Shown: piece by piece, positions 9,262 to 16,600 of the stretch | Position numbering within the stretch: the stretch's first letter is position 1 | Layout: each line of letters starts with the position of its first letter | Assembly (NCBI GenBank): GCA_905221605.1 | Contig: CAJNDS010001042.1 | Span: forward strand, 1 to 39,283 | Length of the DNA: 39,283 bases | Origin: Symbiodinium natans | Taxonomy: Eukaryota > Sar > Dinophyceae > Suessiales > Symbiodiniaceae | Reading direction: 5' to 3' | Program-made: the position numbers and the translations under genes | The notes under the pieces: generated by a model | What the model was told of the DNA's origin: nothing | Database searches by the model: none | What the model saw: the letters and a program-made list of their open reading frames with translations, nothing else

Positions 9262-9777
9262 ATGGCCACAACACCTTTCTGTCTGCGCAGTAGCGGCAGT
9301 CAGGTGATTTGGAAAGCTATACCTTGTCCAAATGTTTTGAGCCGCTGGTTCAAAGCCATCCTAAACGGTTTAGGATGGTTTAGGATATGTCATAAGCACT
9401 ATAAACGCAAAAACCAATCAAAGAAAAGAAAATGTCTAAGCGCCTCATATGAAAAGCTATACAAAATCAACTCAACGCGCGCTTCAATAGTACTTTGAGA
9501 ATTCCCAAATCTTGGCCGATTTCACTTCACGTCTTTAGCCTTTGAGGTTCCCAAAACTTCTCAAGTCTGCAGTACACGTACGCTCTGTGCAACGCTGCAA
9601 CAACAACAGAAGCACAGTCACTCTTTTTGAAAGGGGTCCGACTGCTTGGCTTCTGGGCTTGTCTGATGCGTCAAGTTATATATCTTTTTCCTTTCGTGTT
9701 GTGGACGCTTGCCCGTACTTACTGTCAAGCTCTGAAGTAGAGTTAAAGCTCTATCATTTCGTCCCTCATGACGACCG
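9262..9777. other. Unique-sequence island between two f clusters
   Basis: About 0.5 kb that does not repeat elsewhere in the window. It contains a 23-nt palindrome at 9,356-9,378. Short open frames on both strands show no protein-like features, so I assign no gene. Confidence 0.5.
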
Positions 9778-9985
9778 CGTAGTACAAACGTAGTACTTGT
9801 AGTACAAACGTAGTACGCCGCGGACGCCCGGAGCTGCTGTGGCTGGAAAGTCGACTTTTTGTAGTACAAACGTAGTACGCCGCGGACGCCCGGAGCTGCC
9901 GTAGCTGGAAAGTCGACTTTTTGTAGTACAAACGTAGTACGCCGCGGACGCCCGGAGCTGCCGTGGCGCGAAAGTCGACTTTTCC
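9778..9985 (+). repeat. ~62-bp repeat family f, cluster f3
   Basis: Three tandem f units preceded by an extra short GTAGTAC copy. The last unit runs into the header of module 4 through GCGCGAAAGTCGAC, the same junction type as at 7,788. Confidence 0.8.
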
Positions 9986-10024
9986 CGAAAGCTTCAGCGA
10001 AGGGTTCTTCGGAGAAACAAAAAC
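9978..10024 (+). repeat. Hairpin header of repeat module 4
   Basis: Same header as at 7,788 (TTTTCCCGAAAGC, GCGAAGGGTTCTTCGG), again immediately before an accatcaccacact array. Confidence 0.7.
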
Positions 10025-10027
10025 GTT

Positions 10028-10190
10028 AGCCCTACCACACTACCACACACTCGCACTACCAGACACTCACACTACCATCACCACACGACAATCACCACAC
10101 TACCATCACCACACTCCTACCACACACACACACTACAATCACCACACTACCATCACCACACTCCAATCACCACACTCCACACATCACCTC
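10028..10190 (+). repeat. 14-bp tandem array c2 (accatcaccacact)
   Basis: A second array of the c1 unit, with a more degenerate first half (acactcgcactacc types) and a regular second half. Confidence 0.8.
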
Positions 10191-10193
10191 CTC

Positions 10194-10281
10194 TATTAAA
10201 TTCTCTCTTATTTCTTAAGCTGGGGTGGGTTTCGCCGCGGCCAGCGCGATGCACCACTCTGCGGGGATCGTGCGTGTCGGA
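10194..10281 (+). repeat. Trailer block of module 4
   Basis: Near-identical to 7,974-8,062 up to CGTGCGTGTCGGA. After that base, module 3 continues with the 73-bp array while module 4 switches abruptly to the 42-bp array. Confidence 0.8.
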
Positions 10282-11075
10282 ACTCTAGGGCTTCGAAAAC
10301 GTCGCAAATACCGCGGGCGCGGAACTCTGGGGCTTCGAAAACCTAGCAAATACCGTAGGCGCGGAACTCCGGGGCTTCGAAAACCTCGCAAACACCGTGG
10401 GCGCGGGCGCGAAACTCTGGGGCTTCGAAAGCGTCGCAAATACCGCGGGCGCGGAACTCTGGGGCTTCGAAAACGTCGCAAATACCGTGGGCGCGGAACT
10501 CTGGGGCTTCGAAAACGTCGCAAATACCGTGGTCGCGGAACTCTGGGGCTTCGAAAACGTCGCAAATACCGTGGGCGCGGAACTCTGGGGCTTCGAAAAC
10601 CTCACAAATACCGTGGGCGCGGAAGTCTGGGGCTTCGAAAACGTCGCAAATACCGTGGGCGCGGAACTCTGGGGCTTCGAAAACGTCGCAAATACCGTGG
10701 GCGCGGAACTCTGGGGCTTCGAAAACCTCACAAATACCGCGGGCGCGGAACTCTGGAGCTTCGACATCCTCGCAAATACCGTGGCCGCGGAACTCTGGGG
10801 CTTCGAAAACCTCACAAACACCGTGGGCGCGGAACTCTGGAGCTTCGAAAACCTCGCAAATACCGTGGGCGCGGAACTCTGGGGCTTCGACAACGTCCAA
10901 AATCCGTGGGCGCGGAACTCATGGGGCTTCGAAAACGTCGCAAATACCGTGGGCGCGGAACTCATGGGGCTTCGAAAACGTCGCAAATACCGTGGGCGCG
11001 GAACTCCGGGGCTTCGAAAACCTCGCAAACACCGTGGGCGCGGAACTCTGGAGCTTCGAAAACGGCGCAGCAAAT
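10281..11075 (+). repeat. 42-bp tandem array g, about 19 copies
   Basis: A highly regular 42-bp unit with the parts ggaactctggggcttcgaaa, acgtcgcaaataccgt and gggcgc. One unit carries a 6-bp duplication near 10,400 and one an indel near 10,905. Because 42 is divisible by 3 and the unit has no stop in several frames, both strands show long open frames with 14-residue periods. Nothing else supports translation. The unit is homologous to the array at 13,478-15,510. Confidence 0.9.
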
Positions 11076-11387
11076 CGCGCGACGGCTCTCGTGTGGGCGC
11101 GCAATCATTGCGGATGACATCTTGTCCTGCGCTCATGCAGAGCTATGCTTTGATCTGTTCACAACATGGCAGCAGGCGCCTCAGGCCATGTGGGACTTTT
11201 GCATGCTGGCATGCGTACGTGGTATTATGCATTCATTCATCCTATGTACGCTTCGCAAACTTCGTGGACGGAACCTCGTCCGGTGCTCAGAGCTTTTGTT
11301 GCGATCACTGTTGCATTAGACCAGTCATCACACCCACGCTGTGTCGTCGCTTTCCTTCCTGGTTCGAGGTAGATGTGAAGTTGCAGC

Positions 11388-11870
11388 ATGCAGGCTTTAG
11401 GTAGGAAGTCGCAGGAACTTAGCAAGCGCGGGCTCGTTGAGAAGCATGGGTACGGCTGGCGGGCGCATTTTGCGCACATCCGCATTTGCGAGGAGAAGGG
11501 CACTTCGAGCAAGGAGAAGTCTATCAGAGGTCCGCTGCGTGACAGCAGAAGGAAAGCTCTTGCAGACTTGAAATCCATGCGAGAATGCGGCACGGCTGCC
11601 GAGTTGGTTGCTCGTGCGGCGAGACTGAAAGATCTGACCCTGCCTTCATGGGTGTCCAACGAAGCTTTGTCGACGCGGCACATGTCACTTTGCGGGCTGA
11701 ACGTCCAGTACCCATGGAGTCGACTGTTGATGCTGGGCTGCAAAACTATGGAAGTGAGGACCTATCCCCTCGGTCAGTACCGGTGCTTTTCGGAAGGACA
11801 GCAGATGTTCTTGATCGAGACCCCAGGCAATCGCTCTGCAGAGGGCGCCATGGTACCTGTTGAGATTTGA
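11388..11870 (+). pseudogene. ASCH-like segment of a decayed element protein
   Basis: A 160-codon frame of convincing protein composition. The N-terminal half has a basic patch with HGYGWRAHFAHIRI followed by GPLRDSRRKALADLKSMRE (residues ~21-67), a type of segment I associate with dinoflagellate repeat-family proteins. The C-terminal half has PWSRLLMLGCKTMEVRTYPL and MFLIETPG (residues ~108-147). The G-x-K-T-x-E-x-R pattern followed by a hydrophobic strand resembles the ASCH domain, a small putative RNA-binding fold. Coding continues after 11,867 in another phase into a Helitron-like segment, so this is probably the upstream part of one broken ORF. Domain naming is by eye and tentative. Confidence 0.45.
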
Positions 11871-12498
11871 CCTCCTCCTACGATGTGCAGCGTCGCTTAC
11901 AGCTGCTGCGCAGGAGCAAGGCGCACGTCCAGCGCAAGGGCTACAGCGAGCATTGCAACGTCATTGCTTCCGTTGAGCCCGAAGCCTTGCTGAAAGCCAT
12001 CGCTTTGAAGGGCGAAAAGGCAGACATCCGGGCCATCATGCAGAGCCCGGAAGTCGACCCGGCCCTGAAGAGAGCTCTCGGCGACGTCCTGGTGACCACG
12101 GGCGACATCATCGGCATGGAAGGGCATCGGTCTCAGCTGCGACACCGCGGTCACGCCGCAGGGTGGCATTTCGGCAGCTCCACTCTGTTCGTCACTCCGA
12201 ATTTGGCAGACACCCGTGCGTCCTTGCTGCTTCAGCTGAACGACAAGGCCTACGCCTTGGGCATGGACTGGAATGCTGAAACGCCCGACTTGCCGTCCTT
12301 GCCTGCGATGCGTCGCATTCTGGCAGCCGGGCCGACCCCGTGAGTCAGGCCAAGTTCTTTCACTTGATGCTGGAGAACTTCTTCTTGCACGTGCTGGGCA
12401 CCTTGGAGCCTCTGCGTGAGGAGCGGTGGCATGCTCCGGGAACTTCGGGCTTCGAGGACGGCCAAGCAGCCTCGTTGCATGGTGGTTGTGCAGATTGA
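11867..12498 (+). pseudogene. Helitron-like replicase N-terminal fragment, frame-shifted
   Basis: The frame 11,867-12,343 contains RSQLRHRGHAAGWHFGSSTL and FVTPNLADTRASLLLQL (residues ~88-122), resembling the helitron helicase-like N-terminal domain (pattern F-G-x-x-T-x-F-x-T-x-N). About 60 residues later the expected D-P-V-x-x-A-x-F-F motif appears, but only after a shift into another plus phase near 12,334. That phase reads DPVSQAKFFHLMLENFF and stays open to the stop at 12,498. The downstream HUH nuclease and helicase parts are absent, so this is a truncated, shifted relic of an element that replicates by a rolling-circle mechanism. The family call is by motif memory; a related dinoflagellate helicase-like repeat protein is the alternative. 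Confidence 0.5.
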
Positions 12499-12521
12499 CA
12501 CGTTCTCTGTGAATGTCCACC

Positions 12522-12587
12522 TTCGCCCGCCGGCACGATGCTCCTGCCTTCAGCATGCATTCGCCCGCCGGCACGATGCTCCTGCCT
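12522..12587 (+). repeat. 27-bp direct duplication
   Basis: TTCGCCCGCCGGCACGATG followed by CTCCTGCC occurs at 12,522-12,548 and again at 12,560-12,587, separated by 11 bp containing AGCATGCA. Confidence 0.8.
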
Positions 12588-12599
12588 CCTGCAATCAAG

Positions 12600-13000
12600 T
12601 GGATAGAAAAGTGACCGTGACCTTTCGCGTCATTCATCACGCTGAGTTTAACATTGACACATGTGTTGCTACACACACCCAACTTGTATGACTGGCAGGC
12701 GTAGGCTCATCCTGCACGGTGCCCGCGCAGAGCTTGGCAGCCGTGCTGCAGCAAGTTTCTTACATTCAACTTTGAAATCCCTCAGCTTGAACCCGTGAGC
12801 CAACCCTCACGCTCAAATCCCCGAGGTGCACGTTCCAGACAAGATCTCTCTGGTGCATGCGTTGCTTTGTCGCTTGTGGTTGGTGCCATGTCGTCTGTCT
12901 GCTTCTGTGAACGTAAGCATGACACTTGTGGCTGCAGGTGGAGCTTGGATGATCTGATTCGTCTGCTGCTGTGACCGTCTCACTTTGGGGACTTGCAGTG
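12600..13000. other. Intergenic segment, nothing recognised
   Basis: No protein-like frame, tandem repeat or known RNA gene was seen between the Helitron-like relic and the degenerate 14-bp array. Confidence 0.5.
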
Positions 13001-13007
13001 GAAAAAG

Positions 13008-13140
13008 AACATACTATCACCACGCTAGCACTACGCTACCATCGCAACATTACCATCACCACATTATCATCACCCCATTGCCGTCATCGCGCTACCATCG
13101 CCTCAGCTATACACGGCCTCTCTACACTGCCTATTCTATT
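13008..13140 (+). repeat. Degenerate 14-bp array related to c1/c2
   Basis: Units such as accatcaccacatt, accatcgcaacatt and tcatcaccccattg follow the accatcaccacact pattern, but copies have diverged strongly and no header block precedes them. Probably an older relic of the same module type. Confidence 0.6.
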
Positions 13141-13294
13141 CCTCTTCTTTGCGTTTCGCGTCCTTTTCGCTGTCGACGCGACACCTGCTTCCTATCCTAC
13201 TACACCACACCACGATCACCGCACTGACAACACAACCAACTCTACGTGTCAGTTGATATCTTCGCACTGATTGCTTTCGGGATAATCGGTGTCT

Positions 13295-13478
13295 AGTTGT
13301 AATACAGACGTGTAGTACGCCGGGGACACCCGGGGCTTCCGTGGCTGGAAAGTCGACTTTTGTAGTACAAACGTAGTGACGTAGTACGCCGCGGACACGC
13401 GGAGCTTCCGTGGCTCGAAAGTCGACTTTTTCTAGTACAGACGTAGTACGCCGCGGACGCCCTGGGCGTCTGAAAACA
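13295..13478 (+). repeat. ~62-bp repeat family f, cluster f4
   Basis: Two to three f units (GTCGAC, doubled GTAGTAC, GGGGCTTCCGTGGCTGGAAA) lead directly into the second type of 42-bp array. Confidence 0.75.
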
Positions 13479-14345
13479 CCACATCGCAAATACCATGGTC
13501 CCCGAATTCGCTGTTTCCAAACCATCGCAAATACCATGGTCCCCGAATTCGCTGGTTCCAAATGCATGGCAAATACCATGGTCCCCGAAATCGCTGCTTC
13601 CAAAAGCATCGCAAATACCATGGTCCCCGAATTCGCTGGTTCCAAAACCATCGCAAGGAGCTTCCGTGGCTGGTCCAAAAGCATCGCAAATACCATGGTC
13701 CCCGAATTCGCTGGTTCCAAAAGCATCGCAAATACCATGGTCCCCGAATTCGCTGGTTCCAATAGCATCGCAAACACCATGGTCCCCGAATTCGCTGCTT
13801 CCAAAACCATCGCAAATACCATGGTCCCCGAATTCGCTGTTTCCAAAACCATCGCAAGGAGCTTCCGTGGCTGCTTCCAAAACCATCGCAAATACCATGG
13901 TCCCCGAATTCGCTGGTTCCAAGCGCATGGCAAATACCATGGCCCCCGAATTCGCTGCTTCCAAAAGCATCGCAAATACCATCGCAAGGAGCTTCCGTGG
14001 CTGGTTCCAAAACCATCGCAAATACCATGGTCCCCGAATTCGCTGGTTCCAAAAGCATCGCAAATACCATGGCCCCCCGAATTCGCTGTTTCCAAAAGCA
14101 TCGCAAATACCATGGTCCCCGAGTTCGCTGTTTCCAAACCATCGCAAATACCATGGTCCCCGAATTCGCTGGTTCCAAAAGCATCGCAAATACCATGGTC
14201 CCCGAATTCGCTGCTTCCAAAAGCATCGCAAATGCCATGGTCCTCGAATTCGCTGGTTCCAAAAGCATCGCAAATACCATGGAAAACCATGGCAAATACC
14301 ATGGTCCCCGAATTCGCTGGTTCCAAAACCATCGCAAATACCATG
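13478..14345 (+). repeat. 42-bp tandem array h1
   Basis: About 20 units of a 42-bp repeat made of tccaaaaccatcgcaaatac, catggtccccgaattcgctg and gt. Each unit holds a CCATGG and a GAATTC palindrome. Several units are interrupted by GGAGCTTCCGTGGCTGG, a piece of the f repeat. The array ends in a non-repeated segment (ATGATTTCGCAAAATCAC...) that is itself duplicated at about 15,205. Confidence 0.9.
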
Positions 14346-14425
14346 GTTAATGATTTCGCAAAATCACATGGTGCTCCAACGCCGGGCATGCGAAAACATC
14401 GCAAATTTCTTGGTTATTTAATTTC
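14345..14425 (+). repeat. End block of array h1, duplicated after h2
   Basis: A segment with ATGATTTCGCAAAATCAC, GGTGCTCCAA, GCGAAAACATCGCAAATTTC and GGTTATTTAATTTCCGGCG also occurs with few changes at 15,205-15,285. It shows that f plus h plus end block forms a unit of about 0.9-1.1 kb, duplicated in tandem. Confidence 0.8.
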
Positions 14426-14560
14426 CGGCGTGGCTGGAAAGTCGACGTTTTGTTTTTCAAACGTAGTACGCCGCGGACACGCTCAGCTTCCGTGGCTGGA
14501 AAGTCGACTTTTGTAGTACAGACGCATAGTACGCCGGGAACACCCGGAGCTTCCAAAACC
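14425..14560 (+). repeat. ~62-bp repeat family f, cluster f5
   Basis: About two f units between arrays h1 and h2, one with GTTTTTCAAACGTAGTAC instead of the doubled GTAGTAC. Confidence 0.75.
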
Positions 14561-15200
14561 ATCGCAAGGAGCTTCCGTGGCTGGCTCCAAAACCAGCGCA
14601 AATAACATGGTCCCCGAATTCGCTGGTTCCAAAAGCATCGCAAATACCATGGTCCCCGACTTCGCTGTTCCAAAAGCGTCGCAAATTCCATGGTCCCCGA
14701 ATGCGCTGTTTCCAATGCATCGCAAATCCCCGAATTCGCTGTTTCCAAAAGCATCGCAAATACCATGGTCCCCAAATTCGCTGTTTCCAAAAGCATCGCA
14801 AATACCATGCTTCCAAAAACCATCGCAAATGCAATGGTCTCCGAATTTGCTGTTTTAAAAACCATCGCAAGAAGCTTCGTGGCTGGTTCCAAAACCATCG
14901 CAAATACCATGGTCCCCGAATTCGCTGGTTCCAAAAGCATCGCAAATACCATGGTCCCGAATTCGCTGTTCCCAAAAGCATCGCAAATGCCATGGTCCCG
15001 TTCGCTGTTTCCAAAACCATCGTAAATACCATGGTTCCCGAATTCGCTGGCTTCCACAAGCATCGCAAATTCCATGGTCTCGAATTCGCTGGTTCCAAAA
15101 GCATCGCAAATAAACATGGTCCCCAATTTGCTGGTTCCAAAACCATGGCAAACACCATGGTCCCCAAATTCGCATGTTCCAAAACCATCGCAAAGACCAT
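14550..15200 (+). repeat. 42-bp tandem array h2 (degenerate)
   Basis: About 15 units of the h repeat with more substitutions and deletions than h1, and the same GGAGCTTCCGTGGCTGG interruption near 14,566 (a shortened form near 14,870). Confidence 0.85.
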
Positions 15201-15284
15201 GGTCAATGATTTTGCAAAATCACGTGGTGCTCCAAGCGTGCGAAAATATCGCAAATTTCATGGTTATTTAATTTCCGGCGTGGC

Positions 15285-15520
15285 TGTAAAGACGACTTTT
15301 TGTAATACAAGTTAGTACGCCGCGGACACGCTCATCTTCCGTGGTTGGAAAGTCGACTTTTGTAGTACAGACATATAGCACGCCGGGGACACCCGGAGCT
15401 TCCAAAACCATTGCAAGAAGCTTCCGTGGCTGGTTCCAAATCCATCGCAAATACCATGGTCCCCAAATTCGCTGGTTCCAAAAGCATCGCAAATACCATG
15501 GTCCCGAATTCGCTGTGTGC
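15285..15520 (+). repeat. f cluster f6 and truncated array h3
   Basis: Two f units followed by about three h units, cut off just after GAATTCGCTGTGTGC where Element 1 is inserted. This would be the start of a third copy of the f plus h unit. Confidence 0.8.
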
Positions 15521-15525
15521 GAAAC
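15521..15525. repeat. Left target-site duplication of Element 1 (GAAAC)
   Basis: GAAAC directly precedes the LTR start TGTGAAAAAC and is repeated exactly at 34,919-34,923 after the split distal LTR. A 5-bp duplication is normal for Ty1/copia integration. Confidence 0.9.
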
Positions 15526-16077
15526 TGTGAAAAACGCAGAGCTCTTTTTCACTCCACGCTTGAGCCAAAACACCAGAGGTGTTCGGCAAGTCTCTCGCAG
15601 AGTCAGCGCAGCTTCACTTTCGTGAATTCCATCTCAACTTTGTTAAACAAAGGAGGAACACATGCAAACGTCCTAGTGCTTCTCAGGACTTCAGTGCTTC
15701 AGCAAAACAAGCATACAAGTGCACAGCCACTCTGCTCGAACCTCAGTACGACGACACGAGCGAAGCGAGGGTCGGCGGCCAAGGTTTCAAGAGCAAACTC
15801 AGAGCAACACGCACTTCTTCAAGGATGCTCCTAAAGCATCTCGAGTGCTTCTCTGCTCATCATGCACACTCCAAACATCTCACGTCAAGCTCAAAGCAAG
15901 AAACACTTTCAAGCCAAGCTCCAAACATGCTATGTCCATGCCTGCTTCTGCTAACACCAAACAAACGGTTCAAGCACAGCTCTCAACTCATGCAATGCAA
16001 ACTCGTGGTTCATGTCACACGTGCAAGACATCCTGTCAACTGTAAAGGCACTCACAAGGAAGTCAAAAACTTTCACA
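15526..16077 (-). repeat. 3' LTR of Element 1
   Basis: 552 bp, TGTGAAA...TTTCACA on the plus strand. It matches 25,211-25,714 over 504 bp with two substitutions and 34,871-34,918 over 48 bp with two substitutions. It includes the spliced-leader 12-mer at 15,559-15,570. Confidence 0.95.
15559..15570 (-). promoter_or_regulatory. DinoSL 3' 12-mer in 3' LTR of Element 1
   Basis: The minus strand reads TTTTGGCTCAAG, identical to the last 12 nt of the dinoflagellate spliced leader. It starts 45 nt before the LTR end that adjoins the primer-binding site in the 5' copy. Confidence 0.75.
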
Positions 16078-16084
16078 CCCCCTC
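16078..16084 (-). other. Polypurine tract of Element 1
   Basis: The minus strand reads GAGGGGG immediately before the 3' LTR start TGTGAAAG, the expected place for plus-strand priming. Confidence 0.7.
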
Positions 16085-16105
16085 ATGCCTGCAACAGTTA
16101 CGTCC

Positions 16106-16600
16106 TCAAGTCCTGTCTTCTTCCATAGCTCGTCTCGCACCCTTCAGCATTTCTTCTCCTAACAGCTCAGGGTACACACCTGACGCCGGGAGCTGAAGAT
16201 GGATGTGTTGGTGGCTCTCATCACACCGGTTCCTAGCCATAATGTTGATGAAATTCGAAGAGTTACTACAAAACCACCATCTCTTCCAGGCTCTTTCAGA
16301 ACCCTTCTCGAAGCAACAGCGATCGACGACACATCCCTTCGCAAGACCAAGACGTTGACTTACAGACCTAAAGACTGTTTCCTTCCACAAGTCAGACCTA
16401 GCTGGCCACTCGTGAGAAAGAAGAAGACGCGGACAGTTCGCGTACGGACGGAGAAGGTTCCAAATCCTTCGCCAAGACCTCTTGTGGACCAAAAGAGACT
16501 CCCGCCACCTGGCGTAGGACTGTCCACCTTTTCGAAATCTCAAATGACGAAGTCCGCACCCAGCCGAACACGGCGTAGACAAGTGCGCATACACCTTCAC
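16106..16600 (-). CDS. Methyltransferase-like C-terminal domain in the -1 frame (partial)
   Basis: This ~165-codon frame overlaps the end of the polyprotein by a few bases and ends only 28 nt before the 3' LTR. It reads protein-like throughout, with HLSTPCSAGCGLRHLRF near residues 6-22, a Trp/Arg-rich helical stretch, SHEWPARSDLW near residues 63-73, and WWFCSNS near residues 128-134. The polyprotein end just before the stop carries VVVELCCEEGSSL. The pair looks like two halves of one Rossmann-type domain: an acidic motif I and a Pro-Cys motif IV, as in cytosine-C5 methyltransferases. The frame lacks its own ATG at this position (it opens at GTG), so it probably continues the polyprotein after a -1 shift at GAGGGGTGA, either programmed or a recent indel. 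Enzyme identity is a weak inference; continuation is better supported. Confidence 0.5.
   Translation of the reverse strand: MKVYAHLSTPCSAGCGLRHLRFRKGGQSYARWRESLLVHKRSWRRIWNLLRPYANCPRLLLSHEWPARSDLWKETVFRSVSQRLGLAKGCVVDRCCFEKGSERAWKRWWFCSNSSNFINIMARNRCDESHQHIHLQLPASGVYPELLGEEMLKGARRAMEEDRT

Noticed and set aside
8019-9274. Long Arg/Glu-rich (minus) and Ser/Leu-rich (plus) open frames over 8-9 kb
   Set aside because: Produced by the polypyrimidine tract and the 73-bp array; low complexity in every frame.
5705-10190. Homology between the two 14-bp units (catagagtgaagtg and the reverse complement of accatcaccacact)
   Set aside because: Only about half of the positions agree in the best register, which is not enough for such short, biased units.
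13478-15200. CCATGG and GAATTC in every h unit as regulatory sites
   Set aside because: Any palindrome within a tandem unit repeats with it; no evidence for a function.
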